From positions 62,001 through 126,000 of the forward strand of contig CAWFZT010000004.1 of assembly GCA_963820415.1 (NCBI GenBank): DNA of 64,000 nucleotides, in the 5' to 3' direction. The notes under the pieces are model-generated. The model saw only the letters and a list, made by a program, of their open reading frames with translations, ran no database searches and was not told the DNA's origin. The translations under genes and the position numbers were made by a program. Below, in pieces: positions 47,736 to 55,506 of this stretch. Every line of letters starts with the position of its first letter. Positions within the stretch are counted from its first letter, which is position 1. This DNA is from CAWFZT01 sp963820415 (lineage in GTDB: Bacteria > Chloroflexota > Anaerolineae > Anaerolineales > Anaerolineaceae).

Positions 47736-48971
47736 TTATGCCGGAGCCGCCTCTCTCCAGGCTGCTGCCAGCATGCCGACCCCCACGGCAGTTAGCACGG
47801 CGGCGGCCGGAAAGATGTTTAGCACACTGCCGCGGGCAATTACCGCCCCGATGGAAGGCCCGATGATCATGCCGACGTTGACCGGCAGGTAGGCAAACGA
47901 CATCACTCGCCCGCGGACGTCGCTGGTGGTGGAGTTGGAGAGCACCGTAAAAGAGATAGCAAACACGCCTGCGCCAATCCCGCTGATCAACGCCCAGGCG
48001 GCGCCAAAAGTAAACAGGTTGTGGGTAAAAGCCGGCAGCGGCCAGAGGAAAACCTGCACGATTGCGCCGATAAACAGCATTTTCCAGTGGCCGAAGCGGT
48101 CCGCCAGAGCGCCCATGCCAGGGCTTACGAATATTGCTAATAAGCCACCTGCACCCAGGATGATCCCGATGATGGTATTAATATCCTGCACCGGATAAAC
48201 CTTACTGATGGCCAGTGGAATGTAGGTGCGCGCCAGCATCGAGCCTGCGAACAGGAAAAAAAGAGCCGGGAAAAGCGCCTTCAGGCGTGAAGAATTCATC
48301 AGGATTTTGACTGAGTTGCCCGCCATGCGCAGGATAGGCTGGGTCAGCTTCCCTCTAAACAAATCGTGATATCCAAAGACGAGTGATAAAACGACCGCCA
48401 GCATCAGGAAAGTGTCGATGCCAATCAGCGTACGGAAACCCCAATGGTCGACAATCGGTCCACCGACCAGCGGACCGATGAATCCTCCAATCTGGCTGGC
48501 GCTGTTCATGATTGAAAACGCCAACCCCTGGCGGTTGGCCGGGGCACGCTCCGACAGTGTGGTCATCATCAGCCCACTGTTGCCCAGCGACAGGCTACTG
48601 ATCGAGCGCGCCAGCAGGAACACCCAGATATTTCCGGCCAGAATTGCCGCCGCGCCGGCAGTCAGGTGCAGCACAAAGGAGCGGATGATGATCGGTTTAC
48701 GTGAAAATCGGTCGGCCAAAGCGCCCCAGAAAGGCAGGAACGGCAGGCCTAGAATGCCAGAGACGGCCGCGATGATGCCAATCCAGCGCGCCACCTGGTC
48801 AGGCTGAACACCTAAGTAAGGCAGATAAAGCGGGGTGAAGGCGGTTAGCTGTCCGTAAAAAACCGTTTCCATAAAACTGCCCGCGGTAAATAAAACCAGC
48901 AGCCAGACCCAGGAACCCGGGTTGATTCCGGCGTGTTTCTTGTTAGAAACTGCTTCAGACAAATGCTTCAA
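47736..48971 (-). CDS. Major facilitator superfamily transporter
   Basis: 411 aa, 12 membrane helices. The loop between helices 2 and 3 is GALADRFSRKPIIIRS, the MFS A-motif, repeated in the second half as GALADRFGHWKMLF. The 12-helix drug-efflux (DHA1) branch is likely; helix 5 has GGFIGPLVGGPIVDHWGFR, close to the exporter motif C (GPxxGG). Substrate unknown. Start ATGA-overlaps the stop of the upstream PAS gene, so the two are translated together. Confidence 0.88.
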   Translation of the reverse strand: MKHLSEAVSNKKHAGINPGSWVWLLVLFTAGSFMETVFYGQLTAFTPLYLPYLGVQPDQVARWIGIIAAVSGILGLPFLPFWGALADRFSRKPIIIRSFVLHLTAGAAAILAGNIWVFLLARSISSLSLGNSGLMMTTLSERAPANRQGLAFSIMNSASQIGGFIGPLVGGPIVDHWGFRTLIGIDTFLMLAVVLSLVFGYHDLFRGKLTQPILRMAGNSVKILMNSSRLKALFPALFFLFAGSMLARTYIPLAISKVYPVQDINTIIGIILGAGGLLAIFVSPGMGALADRFGHWKMLFIGAIVQVFLWPLPAFTHNLFTFGAAWALISGIGAGVFAISFTVLSNSTTSDVRGRVMSFAYLPVNVGMIIGPSIGAVIARGSVLNIFPAAAVLTAVGVGMLAAAWREAAPA

Positions 48972-49309
48972 CCCCGAATAAAATGCGGCATTTCGAAGGG
49001 AATTTCGAGGACTAGTTCAATGAAACCACAATACTGCCCGTCCTTGAACCAGGGAGTCTGGTAGACTAGTTTCTTTACCCCGAGTTTTTCGATGTTGTAG
49101 ACGTTAGCCTGCTGATTATCCAGCATTTTTTGCACTTTGGAACGAGCAGGCTCAGGGTGGCAGTCCAGCAAATTCGTCCCAACCAGGCGGATACCCCCAT
49201 CCCCGGAATGGCCTTCGGCGGATTTATCGTTCATAGCCAAAATAATACCCGAAGGATCACAGACGGTGATGGCGCCAGGAAAGTTTTGAATCCATGCAGG
49301 AATATTCAT
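48968..49309 (-). CDS. Small stand-alone PAS-domain protein
   Basis: 113 aa, a single PAS fold: FPGAITVCDPSGIILAMNDKSAEGHSGDGGIRLVGTNLLDCHPEPARSKV, then the beta sheet KLVYQTPWFKDGQYCGFIELVLEIP. No output domain and no DNA-binding motif, so it probably senses a small ligand or redox state and acts through a partner, or is an enzyme-like ligand-binding protein. It is coupled by ATGA to the MFS exporter, so sensing and efflux may be connected; that link is inference. It begins 20 bases after a terminator hairpin that closes the eno transcript. Confidence 0.75.
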   Translation of the reverse strand: MNIPAWIQNFPGAITVCDPSGIILAMNDKSAEGHSGDGGIRLVGTNLLDCHPEPARSKVQKMLDNQQANVYNIEKLGVKKLVYQTPWFKDGQYCGFIELVLEIPFEMPHFIRG

Positions 49310-49328
49310 TCAGGCCTCACATTTAGGA

Positions 49329-49358
49329 AACAGGGGCCGACAACCGTCAGCCCCTGTT
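49329..49358 (-). terminator. Hairpin terminator after eno
   Basis: On the minus strand AACAGGGGCTGAC/GTCGGCCCCTGTT forms a 13-bp stem (one G-U) with loop GGTT, 56 bases after the eno stop. The following T tract is poor. Confidence 0.6.
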
Positions 49359-49413
49359 GGTAGGTTCGGGAAAGAAAAGATTAGTCCTGGATAAGCCTTG
49401 AAAACCGGTAAGC

Positions 49414-50707
49414 TTATCCGCGGCGTAGGGCAGACCAGCCGGCGTAAGAGGCAGTGTCACCCAGCTCGGCTTCGATGCGTAGAAGCTGGTTGTATTTGGC
49501 TACCCGGTCGGAACGGGCGGGGGCGCCGGTCTTAATCTGGCCGGTGTTGAGCGCTACGGCCAGGTCAGCAATGGTAGAGTCTTCGGTTTCACCCGAGCGA
49601 TGCGAGACGACTGCACGCCAGCCGGCCCGGTGACAGGTTTCGACGGCTTCGATCGTCTCAGTAAGCGAGCCGATTTGATTGAGCTTGACCAGCAGCGCGT
49701 TGCAGGATTTTTCCTTGATGCCGCGGCGAACACGCTCTGGGTTGGTGACCAACAGGTCATCGCCCACGATCTGGACGCGGCTGCCGACTTCGGTGGTCAG
49801 GTGCTGCCAACCTTCCCAGTCGTCCTGGGCCAGGCCGTCTTCGAGGGAAACGATCGGGTACTGGTTGATCCAGTTGATCCAGAAAGCCACCATCTCATCG
49901 CTGCTCAGTTTCTTGCCTTCTTTACGCAAGTTGTAGGTCTTGGTCTCTTCATCGTACAGCTCAGAGGCGGCGGGATCGAGAGCAATGGCGACCTGTTCGC
50001 CTGCTTTATATCCGGCCTTCTGAATGGCTTCGAGGATGACTTCGACTGCCTCGGCGTTGGCCTTGAGGGAAGGAGCGTACCCGCCTTCGTCGCCAACCAG
50101 TGTTACATAACCACGCCCTTTCAGTACGCCTTTCAGGGTCTGGTAGATCTCTGCGCCCCAGCGCAAGCCTTCGGCGAAAGTGGCTGCACCCAAGGGCATA
50201 ACCATAAATTCCTGGGCATCCGTCGACTGCCAGGCGGTATGAGCGCCGCCGTTGAGGATGTTCATCATTGGGACGGGTAGAACGTGCGCATAAACCCCGC
50301 CGATGTAGCGGTAGAGCGGCAGGCCGAGGCAGTTAGCGGCAGCCTTGGCGACTGCCAGGCTGGTGCCCAGGATGGCATTGGCTCCCAACTTTGATTTATT
50401 CGGCGTGCCATCCAGCTCGATCAGCATGCCATCGATAGCCTTCTGCTCGAGAGCATCCCAACCAACCAGCGCTGAAACGATTTCTGTGTTGACGTTTTCA
50501 ACTGCTTTGAGTACACCCTTGCCCTGATAGCGAGATTTGTCGCCGTCACGCAGCTCGAGGGCTTCGTGTATGCCCGTCGAAGCCCCGGATGGGACGGCAG
50601 CCCGGCCCCAAGAGCCATCTTCGAGGACAACCTCGACCTCGATGGTTGGATTACCGCGGGAATTCGAGGATTTCTTGTGCTTGTACTACATCGATCGTTG
50701 TGTCCAT
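49414..50707 (-). CDS. eno: Enolase, frameshifted near the N terminus
   Basis: Interconverts 2-phosphoglycerate and phosphoenolpyruvate. About 430 aa when repaired, the normal length. ATG 50707 follows CAGAGG and gives MDTTIDVVQAQEILEF; one extra base near 50661 (GAATTCCCGCGG where GAATCCCGCGG is expected) interrupts the ILDSRGNPT motif, and the other frame continues RGNPTIEVEVVLEDG to the end. Later motifs are intact: GANAILGTSLAVAKAAA, PVPMMNILNGGAHT, VGDEGGYAP, SLEDGLAQDDW, QIVGDDLLVTNP, LVKLNQIGSLTET and SHRSGETED. Because enolase is essential in nearly all bacteria, the extra base is probably a sequence error. Downstream of pyrG on the same strand. Confidence 0.93.
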
Positions 50708-50851
50708 AAATTTACCTCTGAATGTCATTTAAAGAATAAGGCGTAAGATCCGCCTATAGCGCCAAGATTGGGTATAAACCCGCTCAAGTATAATACGTAA
50801 TTGTCGTTTACGCTACAGTGCACCAGGTTTACTAAACTGGCGTCAGAGTGA

Positions 50852-52489
50852 TTACCCGAAGGACTCTATCCCATCCGTTTTTACGCCAGCTTTTTCGCAG
50901 GCAGCGTGCATGAATGCTACGAACAATGGGTGGGGGCGGTTAGGCCGGGAAAGGAATTCCGGGTGGAACTGAGTACCCAGCATAAAAGGATGGTCGGCCA
51001 ACTCGGCGATTTCCACCAGCCTGCCGTCTGGCGAAATGCCTGAATAACGCATACCACGATCATACATCGCCTTACGGAACTCGTTGTTAAATTCAAAGCG
51101 ATGCCGATGGCGTTCCTGCACCAACTCCTGCTGGTAGGAGTTGGCAGCTTTTGTTCCTGGTTGCAGCGCGCAGGGATAGAGCCCCAACCGCATAGTCCCG
51201 CCCATATCCACAATCTGTTCCTGGTCAGGCATCAAGGAAATCACCGGATAGGGTGTGGAAGGATTGAATTCGGTCGAATTGGCTTCTTCGTTTTCAAAAA
51301 TAAAACGGGCGAATTCCACCACCATCAACTGCATCCCCAGGCATAACCCCAGGTAGGGCACCCGGTTGGTACGGGCATAATGAGCCGCCTGGATCTTGCC
51401 TTCGATACCCCGGCTGCCAAATCCGCCAGGGACCAGAATGCCATCCGATTTTTGAACGGACTCCCAACCGCGGCTTTTTTCCAGCTCGACGGAATGCACC
51501 CAATGCAGGTTCAGTTCCACCCCCAGGTGGATGGCGGCATGTTTGAGCGCCTCACGCACGCTCATGTAGGCGTCTTTCAGCTCGACATATTTTCCTACCA
51601 GAGCGATATTTACTTCAGGTTTCTCACGCCGTACCTCGGCGACCAGTTTCCGCCATTCCTCCCATTCGGGCTGCCGGCGTGCCTGCAGGTTGAAGCGCTG
51701 CAGGATATATTCGCCGACGCCGGCCTGTTCTAACAGGAGCGGAACTTCATAAAGAACCTGAGTGGTCACCATGGGTACTACGGCGCGTTTTTCCACGTCG
51801 CAAAATAGGGCGATTTTGTCGCGCAGGCTATCTTCGATCGGGTAATCTGAACGGGCCACTATCATATCTGGGGAGATACCGATCGAGCGTAGTTCACGTA
51901 CCGAGTGCTGGGTGGGTTTTGTCTTCAGCTCGGCCGTCGCCCCAATGTAGGGCAGCCAGGTCACGTGAATATTAAGCGTATTTTCCCGCCCAAGCTCGCC
52001 GCGCAACTGGCGCAGTGCTTCGAGAAAGGGCAAACTTTCGATATCGCCGACCGTCCCGCCCACTTCGACCAGCACGATTTCGGCACCGGTAGATTTGGCG
52101 ACTGCGGTGATGCGTCGTTTAATTTCGTTGGTGATGTGAGGAATCACCTGGATCGTACCGCCCAGGTAATCCCCATGCCTTTCTTTGCCGATTACCTCGT
52201 AATATACTTGCCCGCTAGTGGTATTGCAGGCGCGGTTGAGACGGATATCGATGAAGCGTTCGTAATGGCCCAGGTCCAGATCGGTTTCGGCGCCATCGTC
52301 CAGCACATACACTTCGCCGTGCTGGTACGGGCTCATCGTTCCAGGGTCAACGTTAATATAGGGGTCGAGTTTTTGAACAGCAACTTGAAAACCGCGTTCT
52401 TTCAGGAGGCGCCCTACTGCTGCGGCAGTAACCCCCTTGCCTACCGAACTGACCACACCTCCGGTAAAGAATATGTATTTGACTGCCAT
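50852..52489 (-). CDS. pyrG: CTP synthase
   Basis: 545 aa, normal length. Aminates UTP to CTP with glutamine. N-terminal synthetase part begins KYIFFTGGVVSSVGKGVTAAAVGRLLKERG with the P-loop; GTVGDIESLPFLEALRQL follows. The glutamine amidotransferase half has GGFGSRGIEGKI, the catalytic Cys in PYLGLCLGMQ and the His/Glu pair in QFHPEFLSRP. No frameshift. Start preceded by AGAAGG. Between an S1-domain gene with its own terminator and eno. Confidence 0.97.
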   Translation of the reverse strand: MAVKYIFFTGGVVSSVGKGVTAAAVGRLLKERGFQVAVQKLDPYINVDPGTMSPYQHGEVYVLDDGAETDLDLGHYERFIDIRLNRACNTTSGQVYYEVIGKERHGDYLGGTIQVIPHITNEIKRRITAVAKSTGAEIVLVEVGGTVGDIESLPFLEALRQLRGELGRENTLNIHVTWLPYIGATAELKTKPTQHSVRELRSIGISPDMIVARSDYPIEDSLRDKIALFCDVEKRAVVPMVTTQVLYEVPLLLEQAGVGEYILQRFNLQARRQPEWEEWRKLVAEVRREKPEVNIALVGKYVELKDAYMSVREALKHAAIHLGVELNLHWVHSVELEKSRGWESVQKSDGILVPGGFGSRGIEGKIQAAHYARTNRVPYLGLCLGMQLMVVEFARFIFENEEANSTEFNPSTPYPVISLMPDQEQIVDMGGTMRLGLYPCALQPGTKAANSYQQELVQERHRHRFEFNNEFRKAMYDRGMRYSGISPDGRLVEIAELADHPFMLGTQFHPEFLSRPNRPHPLFVAFMHAACEKAGVKTDGIESFG

Positions 52490-52523
52490 CTATACAACCT
52501 TCTTTCTATACTTGAATAAAGAA

Positions 52524-52556
52524 GTGGGGAGGGCCGATCATCTGGCGCCTCCCCAC
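52524..52556 (-). terminator. Intrinsic terminator after the S1-domain gene
   Basis: Perfect 9-bp stem GTGGGGAGG/CCTCCCCAC with a 15-base loop, followed on the minus strand by TTCTTTATT. Separates the S1 gene from pyrG. Confidence 0.7.
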
Positions 52557-52594
52557 GGGAATTCTTAACCTGTCTTGTTGACCTTGGTGGGATC

Positions 52595-53446
52595 TCAGGA
52601 TGTATGCGCTTTCTGTTCAAGTGTGCGGTTTAGCAGGTCTTCCTGTTCATTGGAGACCGCTTTGGCTTTCTTGCTTTTGACATCCTGGGCGCGTTTGCGA
52701 ACCTTGGCTTTTTCCATGGCTTCACGCAGGGCCATTTCCATAGCGGTCGGTTCCGTTTCAACCTGAGCGGGTTGTTCGAGATTGAGTAAAAGATTGCCTG
52801 ACTCATCCTGGTCGGATGATTTTCTGCCAGACCTCTTGCGGCGGATTGTTTTTTCCTTAGGTTTTACTGATTGGGCTTCGATAACCGGCTTGACGGGCTT
52901 AGGCTCTTCGATCTTGACCGGTTCAGGCAGCAAGGCTTTCAGGCTGAGCTTGATCTGCTTCTTGCGACGGTTAACATCCAGTACCTGGGCTTCGACTTCG
53001 TCGCCTTCATTCACTACCTCGGAAGGAGTCCGGACGTAGCCGTGGGCCATTTCACTGATGTGCACCAACCCCGGACGTTCAGCGCCAATTTCCACAAAAG
53101 CGCCGAATTTTTCCAGGCGGACCACTTTTCCCTTGACGGTCATTCCCTTTTTGAGGTCCCGCCATTCCAGGTCTAGCGGTTTGAGCATGGTGAGTTCGAT
53201 GTGGTCTTCCTTAACTTTCTTCACCCACACTTCGACTTCCTGCCCCACCTGCAGGACATCTTCGACTTTCATGATCGGTTCTTCAGAGGAGGAGATCAGT
53301 TGAGAAATATGAATGACTGCTGGTTGACCGATCCCCAGGTCAATCACAGCACCTGCCAGGCTGATCTTGGCGACCTTACCTGTAAACTTCATTTTAAGTT
53401 TTATTTCGGTTGCGCGGTCTGCTTCCGCCGCCACACTAGATTCCAT
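52595..53446 (-). CDS. S1 RNA-binding domain protein, two S1 domains
   Basis: 283 aa. Two S1 OB-folds: residues about 18-90 (GKVAKISLAGAVIDLGIGQPAVIHISQL) and 98-170 (GMTVKGKVVRLEKFGAFVEIGAERPGLVHISEMAHGYVRTPSEVVNEGDEVEAQVLDVNRRKKQIKLSLK). The remaining 110 residues are charged, Lys- and Glu-rich and probably disordered. Resembles short S1-type proteins of Chloroflexota that are related to ribosomal protein S1 and bind mRNA. GGGAGAGAG precedes the ATG. The insertion sequence lies 89 bases upstream, close to where its promoter should be. Confidence 0.88.
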   Translation of the reverse strand: MESSVAAEADRATEIKLKMKFTGKVAKISLAGAVIDLGIGQPAVIHISQLISSSEEPIMKVEDVLQVGQEVEVWVKKVKEDHIELTMLKPLDLEWRDLKKGMTVKGKVVRLEKFGAFVEIGAERPGLVHISEMAHGYVRTPSEVVNEGDEVEAQVLDVNRRKKQIKLSLKALLPEPVKIEEPKPVKPVIEAQSVKPKEKTIRRKRSGRKSSDQDESGNLLLNLEQPAQVETEPTAMEMALREAMEKAKVRKRAQDVKSKKAKAVSNEQEDLLNRTLEQKAHTS

Positions 53447-53511
53447 AACGCTCTCTCCCAGGTTGTATTTTCAGCAAAAATGGATTATACCCCTCGTCTG
53501 ACAAACTGTCA

Positions 53512-53528
53512 ATTAATTATTGAAAACG
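53512..53528 (+). repeat. Left direct repeat flanking the insertion sequence
   Basis: ATTAATTATTGAAAACG, identical to 55128-55144. Seven bases separate it from the left terminal repeat. The bases around it match only in part, so the target duplication of about 25-30 bp is imperfect. Confidence 0.6.
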
Positions 53529-53535
53529 TGTTAGC

Positions 53536-55121
53536 GCAAAGTAGTAAAGTCCCCTTTCTGCAAAGTTAAAATGTCCCCGTTGAAAGGGACAAAAAGTGGA
53601 CAAACTACTGACAATGAGCAACCAAGAAATCACCCGATTAGAAACGATGCAACGGATCAAAGACAAACGATTGACACAGAAAGAAGCGGCTCGGATGCTG
53701 GATTTGAGTGTGCGGCAGATCAAACGGTTATGTCGGGCCTACAAAGCCAGGGGAGCCAAAGGGCTGGTCAGCGCCAGACGCGGGAAACCGAGTAACCATT
53801 GCATGAACGAGCAAGTACAGCAACAAGCACTGGACTTGCTCAAGGAAAAGTACGGAGATTTTGGGCCGACGCTGGCGCACGAGAAACTGAGCGAAGTGCA
53901 TGGAGTAGCAATGTCTCGCGAAAGCGTGCGCAAGTTGATGATCGAAGAAGGGATGTGGAAACCAAAGCGAGCAAAAATGCCGCCTACGCACCAGATGCGA
54001 GAGCGGCGGGCGTGCTTTGGGGAGTTGGTACAGATCGATGGCTCGGATCACGCCTGGTTCGAAGAGCGTGGAGCCAAGTGTACGCTGCTGGTATACATTG
54101 ACGACGCCACCGGGCGACTTTTGGAATTGTGGTTTGTGACGGAGGAGACCTTTTTTGCCTACTGTGAAGCATCCCGGCATTACTTTGAGCGTTTCGGCAA
54201 ACCGGTAGCATTTTATAGTGACAAACATGGCATCTTTCGGGTCAATCAGCCGCGTCCCTTGGGATTGAGCAGTGGTTTGACCCAATTTGGACGGGCGATG
54301 CAGGAACTGGACATCCAAATCATTTGCGCCAACTCTCCCCAGGCCAAAGGGCGCATCGAACGGGCTAACCAAACCCTGCAAGACCGCCTGGTGAAGGAAC
54401 TGCGCTTACGCGGCATTTCTGACATCGACAGCGCCAATGCTTTCCTGCCAGAGTTCCGGGAAGACTTCAATACGCGTTTTGCAGTCCAGCCGCGTAGCAG
54501 CCATGACGCTCACCGCCCTTTGCTCGAAACGGAAAACCTGGATCTTATTCTGACCCATCAGGAAACGCGCACCCTCTCCAAGAACCTGACCGCGCAGTTC
54601 AACAATGTCATCTACCAAATCCGGTCCGACCGCCCGGGCTACGCCTTGCGTAACACTAAAGTCACTATCTGTCAGGATGCTAAAGGAGAAGTCACTATCC
54701 TCTACAAAAACAAACCCTTAGCCTTCACCATCTACCAAAAACCCCTCCGCCAGGCCGAAATCGCAGATACCAAGACCCTCGATCATCTCCTCAATTCTCC
54801 CAAGCCTCCAGCCTCTAACCATCCCTGGCGCCGGTATGGCCGTCATCTCAATGGCAAATTCATCCAGGAGGTCACTCCTCATGGCGCAGATTGATTTCGG
54901 CCAGCCGTTGAGTTTATCGCTTTCGGCCAAAGACTGGGCAGAACGCAAAGGGCAGAACCTTTCTGGCTCTGCCCAGTCTCCGGCACTCGTGTCGGCGCTC
55001 AGGTCGCTCTCCAGCGTTGCCCTATCCTCCGCACGAGCGTTCGGAGTATATCACCGTTATTACCCACCCTTCGCAAAGGGGACATCTCTACTTTGCAGAA
55101 AAGGGGACATTTCTACTTTGC
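53536..55121 (+). mobile_element. Insertion sequence with ISNCY/IS1202-like transposase, about 1.59 kb
   Basis: Terminal inverted repeats: left GCAAAGTAGTAAAGTCCCCT, right (reverse complement) GCAAAGTAGAAATGTCCCCT. Each end carries a second unit about 24 bases inward (CTGCAAAGT....ATGTCCCC), so the ends are repeated in tandem, perhaps as two transposase sites. One transposase gene fills the element. After it, at 54931-54979, a perfect 12-bp inverted repeat (AGACTGGGCAGA/TCTGCCCAGTCT) may end transcription. A 17-bp direct repeat lies a few bases outside both ends, fitting the long target duplications known for IS1202-type elements. The transposase frame is intact, so the insertion may be recent. 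Confidence 0.8.
53596..54894 (+). CDS. IS transposase (ISNCY/IS1202-like, DDE type)
   Basis: 432 aa from GTG 53596 (AGGGA five bases before); ATG 53614 is an alternative. N-terminal helix-turn-helix: RLTQKEAARMLDLSVRQIKRLCRAYKARGAKGLVSARRGKPSN. The catalytic rve-like core begins QIDGSDHAWFEERGAKCTLLVYIDDATGRLLELWF (first Asp residues), then YSDKHGIFR (second Asp) and NSPQAKGRIERANQTLQDRLVKELR (Glu), followed by a C-terminal beta domain. This layout is that of the ISNCY group with IS1202 and ISDol1. No frameshift. Confidence 0.9.
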   Translation: MDKLLTMSNQEITRLETMQRIKDKRLTQKEAARMLDLSVRQIKRLCRAYKARGAKGLVSARRGKPSNHCMNEQVQQQALDLLKEKYGDFGPTLAHEKLSEVHGVAMSRESVRKLMIEEGMWKPKRAKMPPTHQMRERRACFGELVQIDGSDHAWFEERGAKCTLLVYIDDATGRLLELWFVTEETFFAYCEASRHYFERFGKPVAFYSDKHGIFRVNQPRPLGLSSGLTQFGRAMQELDIQIICANSPQAKGRIERANQTLQDRLVKELRLRGISDIDSANAFLPEFREDFNTRFAVQPRSSHDAHRPLLETENLDLILTHQETRTLSKNLTAQFNNVIYQIRSDRPGYALRNTKVTICQDAKGEVTILYKNKPLAFTIYQKPLRQAEIADTKTLDHLLNSPKPPASNHPWRRYGRHLNGKFIQEVTPHGAD

Positions 55122-55127
55122 ATTGAC

Positions 55128-55144
55128 ATTAATTATTGAAAACG
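55128..55144 (+). repeat. Right direct repeat flanking the insertion sequence
   Basis: ATTAATTATTGAAAACG, six bases after the right terminal repeat; identical to 53512-53528. Confidence 0.6.
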
Positions 55145-55181
55145 GTTACTTCAGAAATCTTGCATACTTTGGGAAAATATT

Positions 55182-55275
55182 GGCTCATTTGGATTTACCG
55201 TGGAGGGTCCCCGGATTTTGGGTTGTCATGACAACCCAAAATCAGGGAGTAAACCATGGGGATTCCCAAAGAACC
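55182..55275 (+). repeat. Two-tier palindromic element, copy F
   Basis: Arms GGCTCATTTGGATTTACCG and, inverted, GGTTCTTTGGGAATCCCC. Inner 38-nt palindrome at 55210-55247 with one mismatch (18 of 19 pairs) and tip TTGTCATGACAA. Lies between the insertion sequence and the giant secreted protein gene. The remaining 230 bases up to 55506 hold no other recognisable feature. Confidence 0.8.
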
Positions 55276-55506
55276 AGTTTAGACCTTCTTGTTCAGTGTA
55301 TAATAAATGTAATTCGCAAAGCTATTTTATCAGCAGGGAAATCTCGTTTATCCTTGATCTTCAACAATAATAAATGACCGTTATATGCGATGGGGTGAGA
55401 GGACACATCCGTTTTGATCCAAATCCGGCTGATTGTTACGGAACTGTGCAATACGGCAGTTCAATATTTAATAGCTGGTAGATTGGCAATGTAATGGAGG
55501 AATACC

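Noticed and set aside
53728..54381. Minus-strand frame of 217 codons inside the insertion sequence
   Set aside because: Shadow of the transposase gene; no recognisable domain.
54895..55120. A small gene after the transposase in the insertion sequence
   Set aside because: The stretch is a GC-rich inverted repeat plus the right terminal repeats; the short frame there has no start site or family pattern.
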